A DNA stretch of 64,000 nt from Pseudomonas sp. Irchel s3b2 (GCF_900187445.1 NZ_FYEB01000023.1:1-64000), one strand, 5' to 3'. Numbered from the stretch's first letter, positions 1-7,587 are shown. Notes: generated from the letters alone by a model not told the origin. Numbers and translations: made by a program.

Positions 1-2
1 AA

Positions 3-368
3 ACGCCGGAACAACAGGTCCGCCTGGAGGATCTACTGGCGGCCAACCAAGCGTTGATGACGGTCTACTTGATGAAGGCTGAACTCAAAACACTCTGGAC
101 CCCGAGTACTGCCTGGGGTTGGCGATCAGCCTGGAAGCAATGGCTGAGCCATGCTCAAGAAAGTGGAATACCGGCTCTGATCCAGTTCGCAAAGCGACTA
201 AAGGGTTACTGGCGGGGCATCGTCAGCCGGGTTCGCTGGCCAATGCACACGGGCCAGCTGGAAGGCATAAACAATCGAATAAAGGTCATTAAGCGGATGG
301 CGTACGGTTACCGGGACAGCGAATTCTTTTTCATGAAGATCAAGAGCGTCTTTCCCGGTAATCCGTGA
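3..368 (+). pseudogene. ISL3-family transposase, C-terminal fragment
   Basis: The reading frame is open from the left edge of the window and ends at a TGA at 366-368, leaving about 121 codons of the C-terminal part of an ISL3-type DDE transposase. The family signature GQLEGINNRIK, followed by a KRMAYGYRD-like segment, is present, and its Glu would be the last acidic catalytic residue. The start lies outside the window, so it cannot be seen whether the gene is complete upstream. Immediately at its stop codon the sequence changes to IS66-type transposase sequence, which suggests that the ISL3 element is broken or abuts an older IS66 copy. The fragment alone cannot transpose. Confidence 0.8.
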
Positions 369-733
369 AGAACCAAAAAAAAGCGGTGCCAGTGATGGGG
401 GCGCTACATGCTTGGATGATCGCCCAGCGTGATCTTGTGCACGATGGTTCGGCTATCAGCAAAGCGTTGGACTACAGCCTGAAACGCTGGACGGCGCTAT
501 CGCGCTACCTCGATGACGGGGCCTTGTCCGTTGACAATAATTGGGCCAAGAACCAGATTCGGCCGTGGGCACTCGGGCGAAAAAACTGGCTCTTGGCAGG
601 TTCCCTGCGCAGCGGAAAACGGGCGGCGGCGATCATGAGTTTGATCCTGTCGGCGCGGCTCAACGGGCGCCTACCGACGCAACGGGCAAGTGATATTGCG
701 CAGCTGCTGCCGCATAGGTGGCAACCGGTTTAG
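365..733 (+). pseudogene. IS66-family transposase, degraded C-terminal fragment
   Basis: These 122 codons match the C-terminal domain of the large IS66 transposase (family length about 500 residues): LSRYLDDGALSVDNN, IRPWALGRKNW, and a tail QLLPHRWQPV. The apparent GTG start at 365 overlaps the ISL3 stop and is probably fortuitous. Two lesions are visible. The catalytic Glu expected in the DNN-x-AE-x segment is Lys (NNWAKNQIRP). Compared with the IS66 relic at 15673-15813, about 12 residues are missing between LNG and RLPTQRAS. An IS66 right end follows at 740-763. The fragment is not functional. Confidence 0.85.
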
Positions 734-739
734 TGACGC

Positions 740-763
740 AAGACGGGAGACCCGGACGCATAC
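740..763. repeat. IS66 right terminal inverted repeat, degenerate
   Basis: The sequence runs ...GACGGGAGACCCGGACGCATAC and lies just after the IS66 transposase stop codon. Other copies in this window end in GGACGCTTAC, so this one differs at the third-last position of the tip. The distance from the transposase stop to the tip is about 30 bases, the same as in the relic at 2211-2312. Confidence 0.6.
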
Positions 764-831
764 CCTAGTTTGACGAATTGCATCGAGTGCCTCCTTGGGC
801 TCTGTACTAAATATTATCGGACGAAGAGCGG

Positions 832-1125
832 TTACTGGATTCTTGGGCCAAATCCACCATAAGGTTTCAACGGTACAACAGAAGTAACTTCCAGCATCCC
901 GGAATTTACCAATGGCAGCGTTGCCAGCTTTTCCCGAACGGCAGTCTCGTTTTCGGCTTCAACCAGTAGGCAGGCGCCCCCCATGTCACCACGGTGCCAG
1001 ATGTTGCGGATAAATCCCTCCAGATAGAGAGCCCTGGCACGCTGAGCTTCGGCTTCGAGATGAGGCGCAAAATCCGCATCGGAAAAACGCTCCGAGACTC
1101 GACGCGAAAGCGTGATGAACTGCAT
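832..1125 (-). CDS. Muconolactone isomerase / YciI-like dimeric alpha-beta barrel protein
   Basis: This encodes about 97 residues. I chose the ATG at 1125 because AAGGGG lies about six bases upstream; an in-frame ATG at 1140 lacks such a site. The protein resembles small ferredoxin-like alpha-beta barrel proteins related to muconolactone delta-isomerase: an N-terminal MQFITLSRR strand, a helix with basic residues, a central GDMGGACLLVEAENE strand-turn, and a C-terminal PLKPYGGF segment. Such proteins often accompany oxidoreductases or act as small-molecule isomerases, and the substrate cannot be told here. It is divergent from the LysR-family gene at 1231, which is its likely regulator across the 105-base gap. 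Confidence 0.75.
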   Translation of the reverse strand: MQFITLSRRVSERFSDADFAPHLEAEAQRARALYLEGFIRNIWHRGDMGGACLLVEAENETAVREKLATLPLVNSGMLEVTSVVPLKPYGGFGPRIQ

Positions 1126-1230
1126 ATATATCCCCTTCAAGGCGTTCGTCGTTTAAACAGTTCACGGATAATTGCAAAAAATACTATTCTGGTCCAAGAC
1201 GCGTTCTACATGACTTGAGACCCGATTCAC

Positions 1231-2115
1231 ATGACCTTAGATCTTCGATTGCTTGTTGCGTTTATCGCTGTCGCTGAAACTGAAAATGTCGGTCAAGCCG
1301 CCAGCCGTCTACATATCTCGCAGTCGCCTTTGAGTCGGCAAATCATTCAGCTTGAAGCGCAGCTTGGTCTGAGGTTATTCGAACGCGCACGTCAGCGCAT
1401 GCGCCTGACTGACGAAGGACGTCTTTTCCTTCAGGAGGCGCGCAGCCTGGTCGCCCATGCATCTGAAGTCGAAGCAGCGGCGCGCTGTATCGCTCTTGGT
1501 GAGACAGGCCATATTGCCGTGGGTTATGTCGAAGCAGCCATGCACTCCAATGTATTACCGCGTGCCCTTGCGGGTCTGCAATCAGGCCATCAGGCTGCTA
1601 CCTTCGAACTCCGTCCCATGGGCTCCTCAGAACAATCCGAGGCCCTGCTCGGTAGAGCGCTCGATTTCGGGCTGGTTTATTCAGTTCCTGAGAGCGCAGA
1701 CATAGAGTCCATGGAGGTTTCAAGCGAAGCGCTACTGCTTGTTCTGGGAAAAAGACATGTTATGGCCACGCAAGCGAGCATTGCTCCTCAAGACTTGAAC
1801 GGGGAGCGTTGGGTTGCCTTGGCCCGGTCAAAAAATCCTGCGGCCCGCCAGCGTTTTCTTGAGAACTGCTCCGCTTGCGGTTTCTTGCCTGACATCAAGG
1901 TAGAGGCGGATGACCTGCTGGCAGCCTTGCGGCTGGTGGCCTCAGGTTTGGGCATTACCTTTGTCCAGGCGAGTCTTCGGGATTTTCTTGCAGATAGCGT
2001 CATATTTCGCGAGCTGCCCTGGTTTCCTTCACGGGTCAGGGTCTATGCCATCTGGCGCAAGGACGACCCCAAGCCGCTTGTCGCGACGCTCCGGCAAGCG
2101 CTCTTGGCGGCCTAG
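1231..2115 (+). CDS. LysR-family transcriptional regulator
   Basis: The 294-residue protein has a typical LysR N-terminal winged helix at about residues 1-60, with QAASRLHISQSPLSRQI and an LGLRLFERARQRMRLTDEG wing. A periplasmic-binding-protein-like effector domain follows from about residue 90 to the end. Length is normal for the family. No strong ribosome binding site precedes the ATG. It is divergently arranged with the YciI-like gene, the common LysR arrangement in which the regulator controls its neighbour from the shared intergenic region. The effector is unknown. Confidence 0.9.
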   Translation: MTLDLRLLVAFIAVAETENVGQAASRLHISQSPLSRQIIQLEAQLGLRLFERARQRMRLTDEGRLFLQEARSLVAHASEVEAAARCIALGETGHIAVGYVEAAMHSNVLPRALAGLQSGHQAATFELRPMGSSEQSEALLGRALDFGLVYSVPESADIESMEVSSEALLLVLGKRHVMATQASIAPQDLNGERWVALARSKNPAARQRFLENCSACGFLPDIKVEADDLLAALRLVASGLGITFVQASLRDFLADSVIFRELPWFPSRVRVYAIWRKDDPKPLVATLRQALLAA

Positions 2116-2210
2116 CATTAATTCTGCAAGGACTAGATTCAACTCCATCTCCACATGAGGACTTGCGTGCCTGCGTGTTGGAGCCAAACGCACGCATTGG
2201 CCGTTTTGCC

Positions 2211-2312
2211 GTAAGCGCCCGCCGAAGGCATCTTGGCTAAGCTATTACAGAGTTACTGCCGCATAAATGGGCGACCGTTTAACTATGCAAGGTGTGTTCC
2301 GCGGACGCTTAC
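2211..2312. mobile_element. 102-bp IS66-derived relic with both terminal inverted repeats
   Basis: The left tip GTAAGCGCCCGCCGAAG starts at 2211 and an inverted right tip ending CGCGGACGCTTAC finishes at 2312; they pair over about 14 of the first 16 bases. Between them is only the last piece of an IS66 transposase reading ITELLPHKWATV then a stop, followed by the usual spacer to the right end. The element therefore looks like an internally deleted IS66 reduced to MITE size. No matching 8-base target duplication was found. Apart from this relic and the extra tip at 2361-2382, I see no gene between 2116 and 2420. Confidence 0.65.
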
Positions 2313-2360
2313 TGTAAACCTCTGCCACGGCCAGCTCGCCAGCACAATTGTCCGACGCAA

Positions 2361-2382
2361 GGTCTGTTGGGCGGACGCTTAC
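2361..2382. repeat. Second IS66 right-end copy
   Basis: This stretch (GCAAGGTCTGTTGGGCGGAC then GCTTAC) repeats the right end of the neighbouring relic, 70 bases further on, without a transposase tail of its own. It suggests a second insertion or a duplication of the element end. Confidence 0.5.
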
Positions 2383-2420
2383 TGTTCAGGGCCAGGCCAG
2401 AAGGTTTTAGAAAACGCGGT

Positions 2421-2810
2421 TCAGTTGGAAGAGTTGTTCAGCTGCTGAAGCTCAAGTTGCTTGGCAGCACTGGCTTCGAGGTTTGCACGCTCTTCATCCA
2501 GATACCGATAAATGCTTTGGAAGTTGGCGATTTTCTGTCTGATTTCTGCCATCTTCTTTTCAATTAGCTTAGCGCCGTCAGCACAATCGATCAGCTTGTT
2601 CCTCTGCGCATCCAGAATCTCGCCTATTTCCCCCAGGGAAAATCCCATGCTTTGCGCGCGCTGGATAAAGTCCAGATCTTGCAGAGTTTGCGCTGTGTAA
2701 ACGCGATAGTTGTTAGTTCGCCGCAGCGGTGAGATCAGACCGATTTGCTCGTAGTAACGCAGGGTATGGCGGCTGGCGCCGCTGCGGGCCTCGAGTTCGC
2801 CGATTTTCAT
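2421..2810 (-). CDS. MerR-family transcriptional regulator
   Basis: The 129-residue protein starts MKIGELEARSGASRHTLRYY, the classic MerR helix-turn-helix, and continues with the wing NNYRVYTAQTLQDLDFIQRA and a dimerisation helix at about residues 80-118. There is only one Cys, and no metal-binding Cys pair of the MerR/CueR kind, so an organic or redox effector is more likely than a metal. It is divergent from the SDR gene at 2884, and a MerR-type promoter dyad lies between them. Its C-terminal end runs close to IS66 debris at 2361-2382 but the protein appears complete. Confidence 0.9.
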   Translation of the reverse strand: MKIGELEARSGASRHTLRYYEQIGLISPLRRTNNYRVYTAQTLQDLDFIQRAQSMGFSLGEIGEILDAQRNKLIDCADGAKLIEKKMAEIRQKIANFQSIYRYLDEERANLEASAAKQLELQQLNNSSN

Positions 2811-2821
2811 GAATACATCGC

Positions 2822-2851
2822 TTGACTATAGAGTGGGGTCGATAGTTTACG
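2822..2851 (+). promoter_or_regulatory. MerR-type promoter/operator for the SDR operon
   Basis: TTGACT at 2822-2827 is a good -35 box. An exact inverted repeat ACTAT (2825-2829) / ATAGT (2842-2846) is centred in the long spacer, and a weak TTTACG/TTACGC -10 box follows at 18-19 bases. A dyad inside an over-long spacer is the hallmark of promoters activated by MerR proteins by DNA distortion. The predicted target is the SDR and MBL gene pair on the plus strand. Confidence 0.55.
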
Positions 2852-2883
2852 CTTGATTTCTCACCTTACCAAGGAGCAGGGAA

Positions 2884-3963
2884 ATGAGCGTGGAGTGCTT
2901 TGTCACGGGGGGGACCGGCTTCATCGGTCAACATTTGGTGGCGCACCTGAGTGCAAAAGGTCACACCATTCGGGTGTTGATGCGTCGCCCAGAGCGACTA
3001 GCTGCACTGCGGGAGCAAGTCGACAATTTGGGAGGGAACGCAACCCGGGTATTTGCCGTAGCTGGCGATCTGGAGCGGGACAACCTCGGGCTGAGTCTTG
3101 CTGACCGAGAAGTGCTAAGGCACGCCAGAGTCATATTCCACCTGGGCGCCCACTTCGCATGGGGGCTTTCAGTGGAGCATTCTCGTGCGGTGAATGTGGA
3201 AGGGGCAAAGCGCGTGGCGCTGTTGGCGGCTGAGCAAAAAAGCCGGTTAGTGATGATCGGTGGCTACATGCTGAAAAATCATGAACATCTGCAACGCATC
3301 GGAATTGATCCTCGTTATCCGGAGCTGACGAATTGGCCTGCCGTCTACCGACATGTCGGTGGTTACGAGGGGAGCAAGCTGGAGGCGCATTTTGCGACCC
3401 TGGAGGTCATGTCCGCCAAGGGCGGGGAGATTACCGTTGTCCACCCCGCGACGGTTTGTGGCCACAGCCGCACGGGGCATATCCTTAACGGTCAGCCGCT
3501 GGTGGAGCTGATACGCAACCTTGTGCAGGGAAAGCTGACTGCAGTACCCGGTACCGCCGAGCACTGGCTGCCACTGGTCACCGTGGATTACCTGGTTGAG
3601 CTGGTGGTGGTTTGTGCTTTTGATCCTGCCATGGTGGGCCAGGAACTGCTGGCGCTTGATGACCAAACTCCCAACTTGCGAGAACTCCTGGTACAGGTGG
3701 CACAACCTTTGGGCTTAAAGTCTCCCAAGCATTACATTTCACTCCGATTGCTGAAGTTGCTACTGAGTATTCCTCCCGTCGCGCGGTTTTTGAATACAAA
3801 ACCCGAAGCCTTGGACTTTATCCAGACCACTCGTTTTGATACAGCGGCGGTCGAGCAATTTGCCAACAGGCATGGAATAGCCAAACCGGATATACGTCAG
3901 TCTTTGCAACACACTGCAACGTTCGTCAACTCATATTGCATAGCGAAGGGCAAGGCCCGCTGA
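2884..3963 (+). CDS. NAD(P)-dependent extended-SDR epimerase/dehydratase family protein
   Basis: The 359-residue protein starts with VTGGTGFIGQHL, giving the Rossmann motif GGTGFIG at residues 9-15. The catalytic pair is Tyr161-x3-Lys165 (YEGSK), as in extended SDR enzymes of the epimerase/dihydroflavonol-reductase type. An AGGAG site lies a few bases before the ATG. The substrate is unknown. An MBL-fold hydrolase follows 60 bases downstream and is probably co-transcribed. The MerR gene upstream, with a MerR-type promoter between, suggests inducible expression, perhaps for detoxification of a carbonyl compound (inference). Confidence 0.85.
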   Translation: MSVECFVTGGTGFIGQHLVAHLSAKGHTIRVLMRRPERLAALREQVDNLGGNATRVFAVAGDLERDNLGLSLADREVLRHARVIFHLGAHFAWGLSVEHSRAVNVEGAKRVALLAAEQKSRLVMIGGYMLKNHEHLQRIGIDPRYPELTNWPAVYRHVGGYEGSKLEAHFATLEVMSAKGGEITVVHPATVCGHSRTGHILNGQPLVELIRNLVQGKLTAVPGTAEHWLPLVTVDYLVELVVVCAFDPAMVGQELLALDDQTPNLRELLVQVAQPLGLKSPKHYISLRLLKLLLSIPPVARFLNTKPEALDFIQTTRFDTAAVEQFANRHGIAKPDIRQSLQHTATFVNSYCIAKGKAR

Positions 3964-4023
3964 CTTCTCTTGGGGGCGACAAAGCCGTTAGCCCCGATTA
4001 AATGGACTTTCCTAAGGTAAGTA

Positions 4024-4845
4024 ATGCGGATTCATCAACTTAGAAGTGCAACCATCGTGCTTGAAATCGGCCCTTGTCGAGTCATTGTCGATCCTATGCT
4101 GGGAGAGCAGGGTGCATATCCGCCTCTAAAGGTCTTCAGCAACAGGCAGCGCAATCCAACGGTGCCGTTACCAGCGACTGCAAATGTGCTGCTCGAGTCG
4201 ATCACGCACTGTTTGATAACGCACTGCCAGAAAGGCCACTTCGATCATCTGGATCGGGCAGCAATAAAATGGTTGCGTGAGAAACAAATCCCGGTGATCT
4301 GTACGCCGCATGACGCCAGGTACTTGATCCGGCGCGGATTGAACGTCGCATCATTGCCAGACAATCATCACTGTCCGCAGCCATTTCTCGGCGGCAAGAT
4401 CAGGACTGTTACATGCACCCATGGGCGGGGGCTTGTCGGTCGACTCATGGAACATGGTGTCGGGTATTTCATCGAGATTGTGGGAGAGCCCACCCTATAC
4501 CTGGCCGGCGATACGGTACTCACCGACCAGGTTCGACGGTTTGTGGCTCTCCATCAGCCTGCGGTTTCGGTCGTTCCTGCCGGTGGTGCGTGTCTGGATG
4601 TCGGTAGCGAGATAATCATGGGGGTTGAAGAAGTCATCGAGTTCACACGGTCGGTTGCTGGCAGGGTCATTGCAAACCATTTGGAGGCCCTTAATCATTG
4701 TCCGGTGTCCCGCGAAGAGCTAGCAATGGCGGCAGAGCGCGCGGAAGTCGCTAAGCGATTGCTCATCCCATGTGACGGTGAGGTATTGAATATCCGAACC
4801 GTAAGGAGCGGGAGTAAGTACCGGGAAAATGGCCAGTTCTGCTGA
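4024..4845 (+). CDS. MBL-fold (UlaG-like) metal-dependent hydrolase
   Basis: The 273-residue protein has a metallo-beta-lactamase fold. Strand IVLEIGPCRVIVDPM is followed by THCQKGHFDHLD at residues 61-72, a lengthened form of the HxHxDH metal site with His62, His67, Asp69 and His70. Later metal-ligand candidates lie in TCTHGRG, LYLAGDT and ANHLEALNH. It resembles the UlaG-type lactonase/hydrolase branch rather than antibiotic beta-lactamases. An AAGG site precedes the ATG. It follows the SDR gene on the same strand, so the two may act on the same compound. The substrate cannot be read from sequence. Confidence 0.8.
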   Translation: MRIHQLRSATIVLEIGPCRVIVDPMLGEQGAYPPLKVFSNRQRNPTVPLPATANVLLESITHCLITHCQKGHFDHLDRAAIKWLREKQIPVICTPHDARYLIRRGLNVASLPDNHHCPQPFLGGKIRTVTCTHGRGLVGRLMEHGVGYFIEIVGEPTLYLAGDTVLTDQVRRFVALHQPAVSVVPAGGACLDVGSEIIMGVEEVIEFTRSVAGRVIANHLEALNHCPVSREELAMAAERAEVAKRLLIPCDGEVLNIRTVRSGSKYRENGQFC

Positions 4846-4883
4846 AATAGTTGGCATTCGGGTTAAAAAAGACTTCGATAGAT

Positions 4884-4927
4884 GACTTTGCCGGACGCAT
4901 ACGTTGCTGCCGCATAGATGGAAATAG
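4884..4927 (+). mobile_element. IS66 scar: right-end tip plus transposase tail
   Basis: A tip CCGGACGCATAC at 4891-4902 is followed directly by codons for LLPHRWK and a TAG stop (4904-4927), the last residues of an IS66 transposase. The order tip-then-tail is opposite to an intact element, so at least two copies or a rearrangement are involved. Confidence 0.5.
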
Positions 4928-5015
4928 GCTTAGCTCCGCAGAGCGTTTTGGCTCCGTGCGTGCTGTGCTGTGGAGTAGAATGAGAACTTCACTCTTTGGA
5001 TAGAGACGGATGTGA

Positions 5016-5423
5016 ATGGAAGCGTTAGCCACTTTTTCTACTAAGAATTTCAAACCAACAGGCCTGAGCCCAACCCCCGAGATTACTACCTCCTTGCCAG
5101 TGTCTATCAGCACTATGGAGAAATGTTACTCGGGTGCTATCGACGGTATTTCCTCAACAGTTTTTACTGCGGCATTCGACCAGACGACCAGGACGGGCAG
5201 TTACATCGCTATTGAGAGCTTCAAAGGTGCGGTGAATGGGAAAGAAGGCGCCTTCAATTTCATCCACTCCGCCTCCACAACCGGCACTGATCGGGCAGAT
5301 GAATTTTTCTGCATAGTCGGAGGCAGTGGTACAGGTGATTTGAGAGGGATATCGGGATCAGGAGGAATCAAAATCGACACCGATGGCACGCACCATATTT
5401 GGTTGAATTACCAACTCGAATAG
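5016..5423 (+). CDS. DUF3224 domain-containing protein
   Basis: The 135-residue protein resembles DUF3224 beta-barrel proteins: SGAIDGISSTVFTAAF, then TGSYIAIESFKGAVNGKEG, FNFIHSASTTGT, and the C-terminal GSGTGDLRGISGSGGIKIDT followed by a final strand ending in NYQLE. Family members are small and uncharacterised, with an avidin-like barrel suggested for the family. The ATG at 5016 gives the longest frame; the first 30 or so residues are less conserved in type, so a later start is possible. The gene is bracketed by IS66 scars at 4884-4927 and 5471-5502, which hints that it arrived with, or was moved by, those elements. Confidence 0.75.
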   Translation: MEALATFSTKNFKPTGLSPTPEITTSLPVSISTMEKCYSGAIDGISSTVFTAAFDQTTRTGSYIAIESFKGAVNGKEGAFNFIHSASTTGTDRADEFFCIVGGSGTGDLRGISGSGGIKIDTDGTHHIWLNYQLE

Positions 5424-5470
5424 GTCAGAAATAGTTTTTGCCGCAGAGGACACCATTGCCCTGGATACTG

Positions 5471-5502
5471 CATCAGGGTAGGTGTCTTCGCCGGACGCTT
5501 AC
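5471..5502. repeat. IS66 right end
   Basis: The sequence GTGTCTTCGCCGGACGCTTAC ends at 5502 and matches the other IS66 right tips in the window, including the preceding GCATCAGGG spacer segment seen next to other copies. It forms the last codons of the minus-strand membrane-protein pseudogene, so the insertion truncated that gene. Confidence 0.6.
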
Positions 5503-5928
5503 TCGAATAGGGCCATTCCAAGCGATGGGCGAGAGTAGGAATACTACGATAAGGAAAGCTACCTGGGACAGGTAGAACAGCTCCAGCCACTGTTGCTTCA
5601 ATGCGACGTAAAAAGTGTTATGGATTACGTCGACCAAAATAATCGCTACCGTAAGCACGATTCCGGCTCTTGGCTTGATGAAAAGTAGCTAAGCTGCAAA
5701 CGGGTCAAAAAACGTAAGCGCCCCCCAGAAAATACGGCTGGCCAAGTAAGTGTCAGGCCCGTATCCGTAATCCCAGAGCAGTCCATGCGAAACGTCTGTA
5801 CGGATGTGATTAGCGGTTGCGATAAAAAGGCAGCCTGCGAACAAGATTCTGACGGCGAATGACAATTTTGCGGCTATACAGAGCCATGATCTCAGCTCTG
5901 AAAAGATAAGTTTTAAAGTCGTCAGCAT
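5473..5928 (-). pseudogene. Integral membrane protein gene, interrupted by an in-frame TAG and cut by an IS66 end
   Basis: The frame from ATG at 5928 encodes 79 residues (hydrophobic N-terminus, ANHIRTDVSHGLLWDYGYG, DTYLASRIFWGALTFFDP) and meets a TAG at 5689-5691. The same frame continues without a break as LLFIKPRAGI, a second hydrophobic stretch (VAIILVDVIHNTFYVAL, QVAFLIVVFLLSPIAW), and ends eight codons into the IS66 end that starts at 5502. The continuity of hydrophobic character across the stop argues for one original gene of about 145 or more residues, inactivated by a nonsense mutation and 3' truncation. I do not recognise a function. Confidence 0.65.
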
Positions 5929-5989
5929 TCATAATCACCGAGGCTCAGCGAGGCTGAAATCTTAGCCCCGCGACGCCAATGTACTGATC

Positions 5990-6616
5990 CTATTTTTGGC
6001 TGAGTGCCGCTATCGATACTCCCGAAGCAACGAAGGTGAGTCCTGCCCCCACGTTCAGGCCATTTACCAGTCGTGGCCTCTGGCGCAAAAATCGGGACAG
6101 TGCAGTGGCGAATACGCCCATCAGTGCGAATCCCACTGCCGTCAGTGCGGCGAACCATATGCCGTACACCAGCATCTGTACACTCACTGATCCGCGTTGT
6201 GGGTCGACGAACTGCGGGATGAACGCAAGGACGAAAAACCCAGGCTTCGGATTGAGTGCTGCCGAGAGTAATCCCGTGAGGAAAATGCTCGGCAGTGATT
6301 GCCGAGTGGCTGGCTGGAAACTAATCAGGCTACGAGAACGTAGGACTTTTATGCCAAGCCAAAGTAAATAACCGGCGCCGATGAGCTTGACGACCCAGAA
6401 GGCAACTGCGGACGTCTGCATAAGCAAAGTCAGTCCTAGCGAAGCGGTTGCCACATGAAAGAGAATTCCCGCCCCAGATGCCATGCCCGATACGATAGCG
6501 GCTATCCTGCCCTGACTGAGTCCTCGGCCTACGGCCAGCAGATTGTCCGGGCCTGGTGCAAGTACCAATAGCAAGCACGCGGCAGTATAGGCAAGCCAAA
6601 TATTGATCGGAAACAC
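5990..6616 (-). CDS. LysE/RhtB-family amino-acid exporter
   Basis: I chose the GTG at 6616 because AAGGAG lies seven bases upstream and the resulting 208 residues is the usual family length; the frame is open upstream but has no family resemblance there. The N-terminus has the LysE motif LAPGPDNLLAVGRGLSQG after the first membrane helix, and ALNPKPGFFVLAFIPQFVDP is also typical. About six membrane segments are expected. The family exports amino acids or related metabolites. The gene is isolated, and the substrate is unknown. Confidence 0.88.
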   Translation of the reverse strand: MFPINIWLAYTAACLLLVLAPGPDNLLAVGRGLSQGRIAAIVSGMASGAGILFHVATASLGLTLLMQTSAVAFWVVKLIGAGYLLWLGIKVLRSRSLISFQPATRQSLPSIFLTGLLSAALNPKPGFFVLAFIPQFVDPQRGSVSVQMLVYGIWFAALTAVGFALMGVFATALSRFLRQRPRLVNGLNVGAGLTFVASGVSIAALSQK

Positions 6617-6759
6617 GGCATTCTCCTTAAGCCTCACCGAGGCATCCATCCTCATGTAGCGCCAGACTGTGCCCGTGCCAGGTTGCAAAGTCAAAGCCAC
6701 TGAGTTTAAGAAGATGTATTTGCCGAACGGTTGCGTTGTTTCACGCGTCACGCAGTGAA

Positions 6760-6797
6760 AAGCCCACTGAACCGGGGACGGTCAGTGGGCTTTTTTT
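6760..6797. terminator. Rho-independent terminator
   Basis: AGCCCACTGA at 6760-6769 pairs with TCAGTGGGCT and is followed by a run of seven T. It reads best on the plus strand, although no plus-strand gene directly precedes it; it may be the remnant of a lost gene's terminator. Confidence 0.75.
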
Positions 6798-6804
6798 GTT
6801 CGGT

Positions 6805-6846
6805 GTCTCGTCCTGAAACAGGTGTAAACCTGATTCAGGACGAGAC
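6805..6846. repeat. 42-bp near-perfect palindrome
   Basis: Arms GTCTCGTCCTGAA (6805-6817) and TTCAGGACGAGAC (6834-6846) are exact complements. Inside them CAGGT/ACCTG pairs around a GTAA loop, with only one mismatch pair. It could be two fused terminal inverted repeats of a lost insertion sequence or a recombination site. The rest of 6617-7017 has no gene I can support. Confidence 0.6.
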
Positions 6847-7017
6847 ATTGATTCAAGGATTCCGGTTGTTCGTGGCTTTTGACTGAAAACTTTAGGAGCT
6901 GAGGAGCTACCCTGGACTCAGGTGATTTGCCCGGGTGACTGCAATCGACGCGCTGCAGCCATTGAGATCTATTTGTTGTCGCTTTATGTTATTCGTTTTC
7001 ATGGAGGAATCTGACTG

Positions 7018-7587
7018 ATGGCACGCGTGGGCTTGATACTGACACCTGGTTTTGCGGACTGGGAATACGCTTTCATTGCAGGAACCGCATCCCCGTTTTA
7101 CGGGATCGAGGTTAGGTTTTTTGCCTCTGCTACGGGGCAGTTCCGCTCGCAGGGTGGATTGGCTGTAACGGTGGATAGCAACTTGCAACAATGCCTCGAC
7201 TGGAAGCCGGACGTTGTTGTCGTCATCGGTGGAATGATCTGGGAGCGTGCAGATGCACCGGATATTCGGGACTTTCTGCTTGCTAGTCGTTCAAGTGGAG
7301 CGGCAATTGCCGGTATCTGTGGGGGAACGCTGGCACTAGCGAGGGCCGGGCTTCTCGACTCGGTTTCTCATACTTCGAACAGCGCTGACTTCTTACAACA
7401 GAATGCCGTAGGTTATGAAGGCGCCGCGCTTTATCGAAGCAGTCAAGTAGCTGTGGTTGCCGACCGCATCATAACTGCTCCAGGCTCTGCACCCGTTAGC
7501 TTTACCGGCGCAGTGTTCGAAGCTGCCGGACTCTCTTCAGAGATCGTTTCGCAGTTCAGATCATTATTGGCAGCGGAACACGGGTAA
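7018..7587 (+). CDS. DJ-1/PfpI-family protein (class I amidotransferase-like)
   Basis: The 189-residue protein has the DJ-1/PfpI fold: GLILTPGFADWE at the N-terminus, central strand DVVVVIGGM, and the nucleophile elbow AIAGICGGTLALARAGLLD with Cys101. Glu16 is in position for the conserved acid. The family includes glyoxalases, amidases and redox-responsive chaperone-like proteins, so the activity is open. The start is well supported by GGAGG about eight bases upstream of the ATG. It is a single gene with no obvious operon partner. Confidence 0.85.
   Translation: MARVGLILTPGFADWEYAFIAGTASPFYGIEVRFFASATGQFRSQGGLAVTVDSNLQQCLDWKPDVVVVIGGMIWERADAPDIRDFLLASRSSGAAIAGICGGTLALARAGLLDSVSHTSNSADFLQQNAVGYEGAALYRSSQVAVVADRIITAPGSAPVSFTGAVFEAAGLSSEIVSQFRSLLAAEHG

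Noticed and set aside
5473..5658. Separate 61-codon gene starting at GTG 5658
   Set aside because: It is in the same frame as the 79-codon part upstream and continues its hydrophobic pattern; it is better seen as the second half of one broken gene.
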